DNA of 6,458 bases from Methylomarinum sp. (GTDB lineage Bacteria; Pseudomonadota; Gammaproteobacteria; Methylococcales; Methylomonadaceae): positions 1-6,458 of the forward strand of contig WTAG01000101.1 in assembly GCA_013139755.1 (NCBI GenBank), in the 5' to 3' direction. Below the pieces are notes generated by a model. It was not told where the DNA came from. It was given only the letters and a program-made list of their open reading frames with translations, and ran no database searches. The position numbers and the translations under genes were made by a program. Positions 6,306 to 6,458 of the stretch are shown here, piece by piece; position 1 is the stretch's first letter; each line of letters begins with the position of its first letter.

Positions 6306-6458
6306 TCAGCCTATACAAACCTTATTACGTCCCAGATCCTTTGCTTTATAAAGCGCATCATCTGCACGCTTTATAATCTGATGACTATTATCATGAACCT
6401 GATAACAACTCACACCAAAGCTACAGGTTAAATGTGAAAAATGATTAAATTTATAGTT
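6306..6458 (-). CDS. GGDEF domain protein, C-terminal end (right edge)
   Basis: The last 50 codons of a gene that enters from the right edge and stops at TGA (6308-6306). The sequence has the closing elements of a GGDEF domain: a strand LTCSFGVSCY, a helix start QIIKRADDALYKAK, and the end DLGRNKVCIG. The ADDALYKAK..GRN block is diagnostic. Such proteins make cyclic di-GMP from two GTP if the GG[D/E]EF active site is intact; that site, and any sensor domain, lie outside the window, so activity cannot be judged. The protein ends right after the domain, so GGDEF is the final domain and no EAL domain follows. It is on the same strand as the transporter genes and 46 bases upstream of permease 1; whether it shares their transcript is not shown. 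Confidence 0.85.
   Translation of the reverse strand, partial: NYKFNHFSHLTCSFGVSCYQVHDNSHQIIKRADDALYKAKDLGRNKVCIG

Overview
This is an AT-rich window, probably from the chromosome of a gammaproteobacterium. The best supports for that are the DUF2780-type and DUF1439-type proteins, a Yej-like peptide ABC transporter with one fused double ATPase, and a short single-domain RRM protein. An aquatic, methanotroph-like lineage is possible, but this is only a guess from overall similarity of gene content. No rRNA, tRNA, CRISPR array, insertion sequence or phage gene is visible.

Layout, left to right. (1) The C-terminal part of a response-regulator receiver domain on the plus strand, interrupted by an in-frame TAA and apparently broken (about 1-219). 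(2) A 139-base gap with a G7 tract and a good -10 box (220-358). (3) A small plus-strand RRM-type RNA-binding protein (359-754). (4) A convergent intergenic region with two overlapping, mutually exclusive hairpins (755-908). (5) A secreted DUF2780 protein on the minus strand (909-1487). (6) A 158-base AT-rich gap with no convincing terminator or promoter. (7) From 1646 to the right edge everything is on the minus strand. In transcription order (right to left) it runs: tail of a GGDEF protein (6458-6306), YejB/DppB-like permease (6259-5282), DUF1439-like protein without a signal peptide (5205-4723), an enlarged YejE/DppC-like permease (4603-3257), and a fused double-ATPase subunit (3256-1646).

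The two permeases and the fused ATPase together make a complete inner-membrane peptide/nickel-family (PepT/Opp/Dpp/Yej) ABC importer. The periplasmic substrate-binding protein (YejA equivalent) is not next to it in this window; a GGDEF protein occupies the upstream position. The permease-2 and ATPase genes abut as TAA-ATG and are probably translationally coupled. The DUF1439 gene lies between the two permease genes and is followed by a possible weak terminator, so downstream transporter genes may be attenuated or separately transcribed.

Most worth a second look: the DUF1439 gene inside a transporter operon with a suspicious 5' end and a perfect 11-bp inverted repeat in its coding sequence; the permease with four predicted membrane segments before its conserved core; and the competing hairpins in the convergent gap. 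I do not see a clearly new defence or mobile system here.
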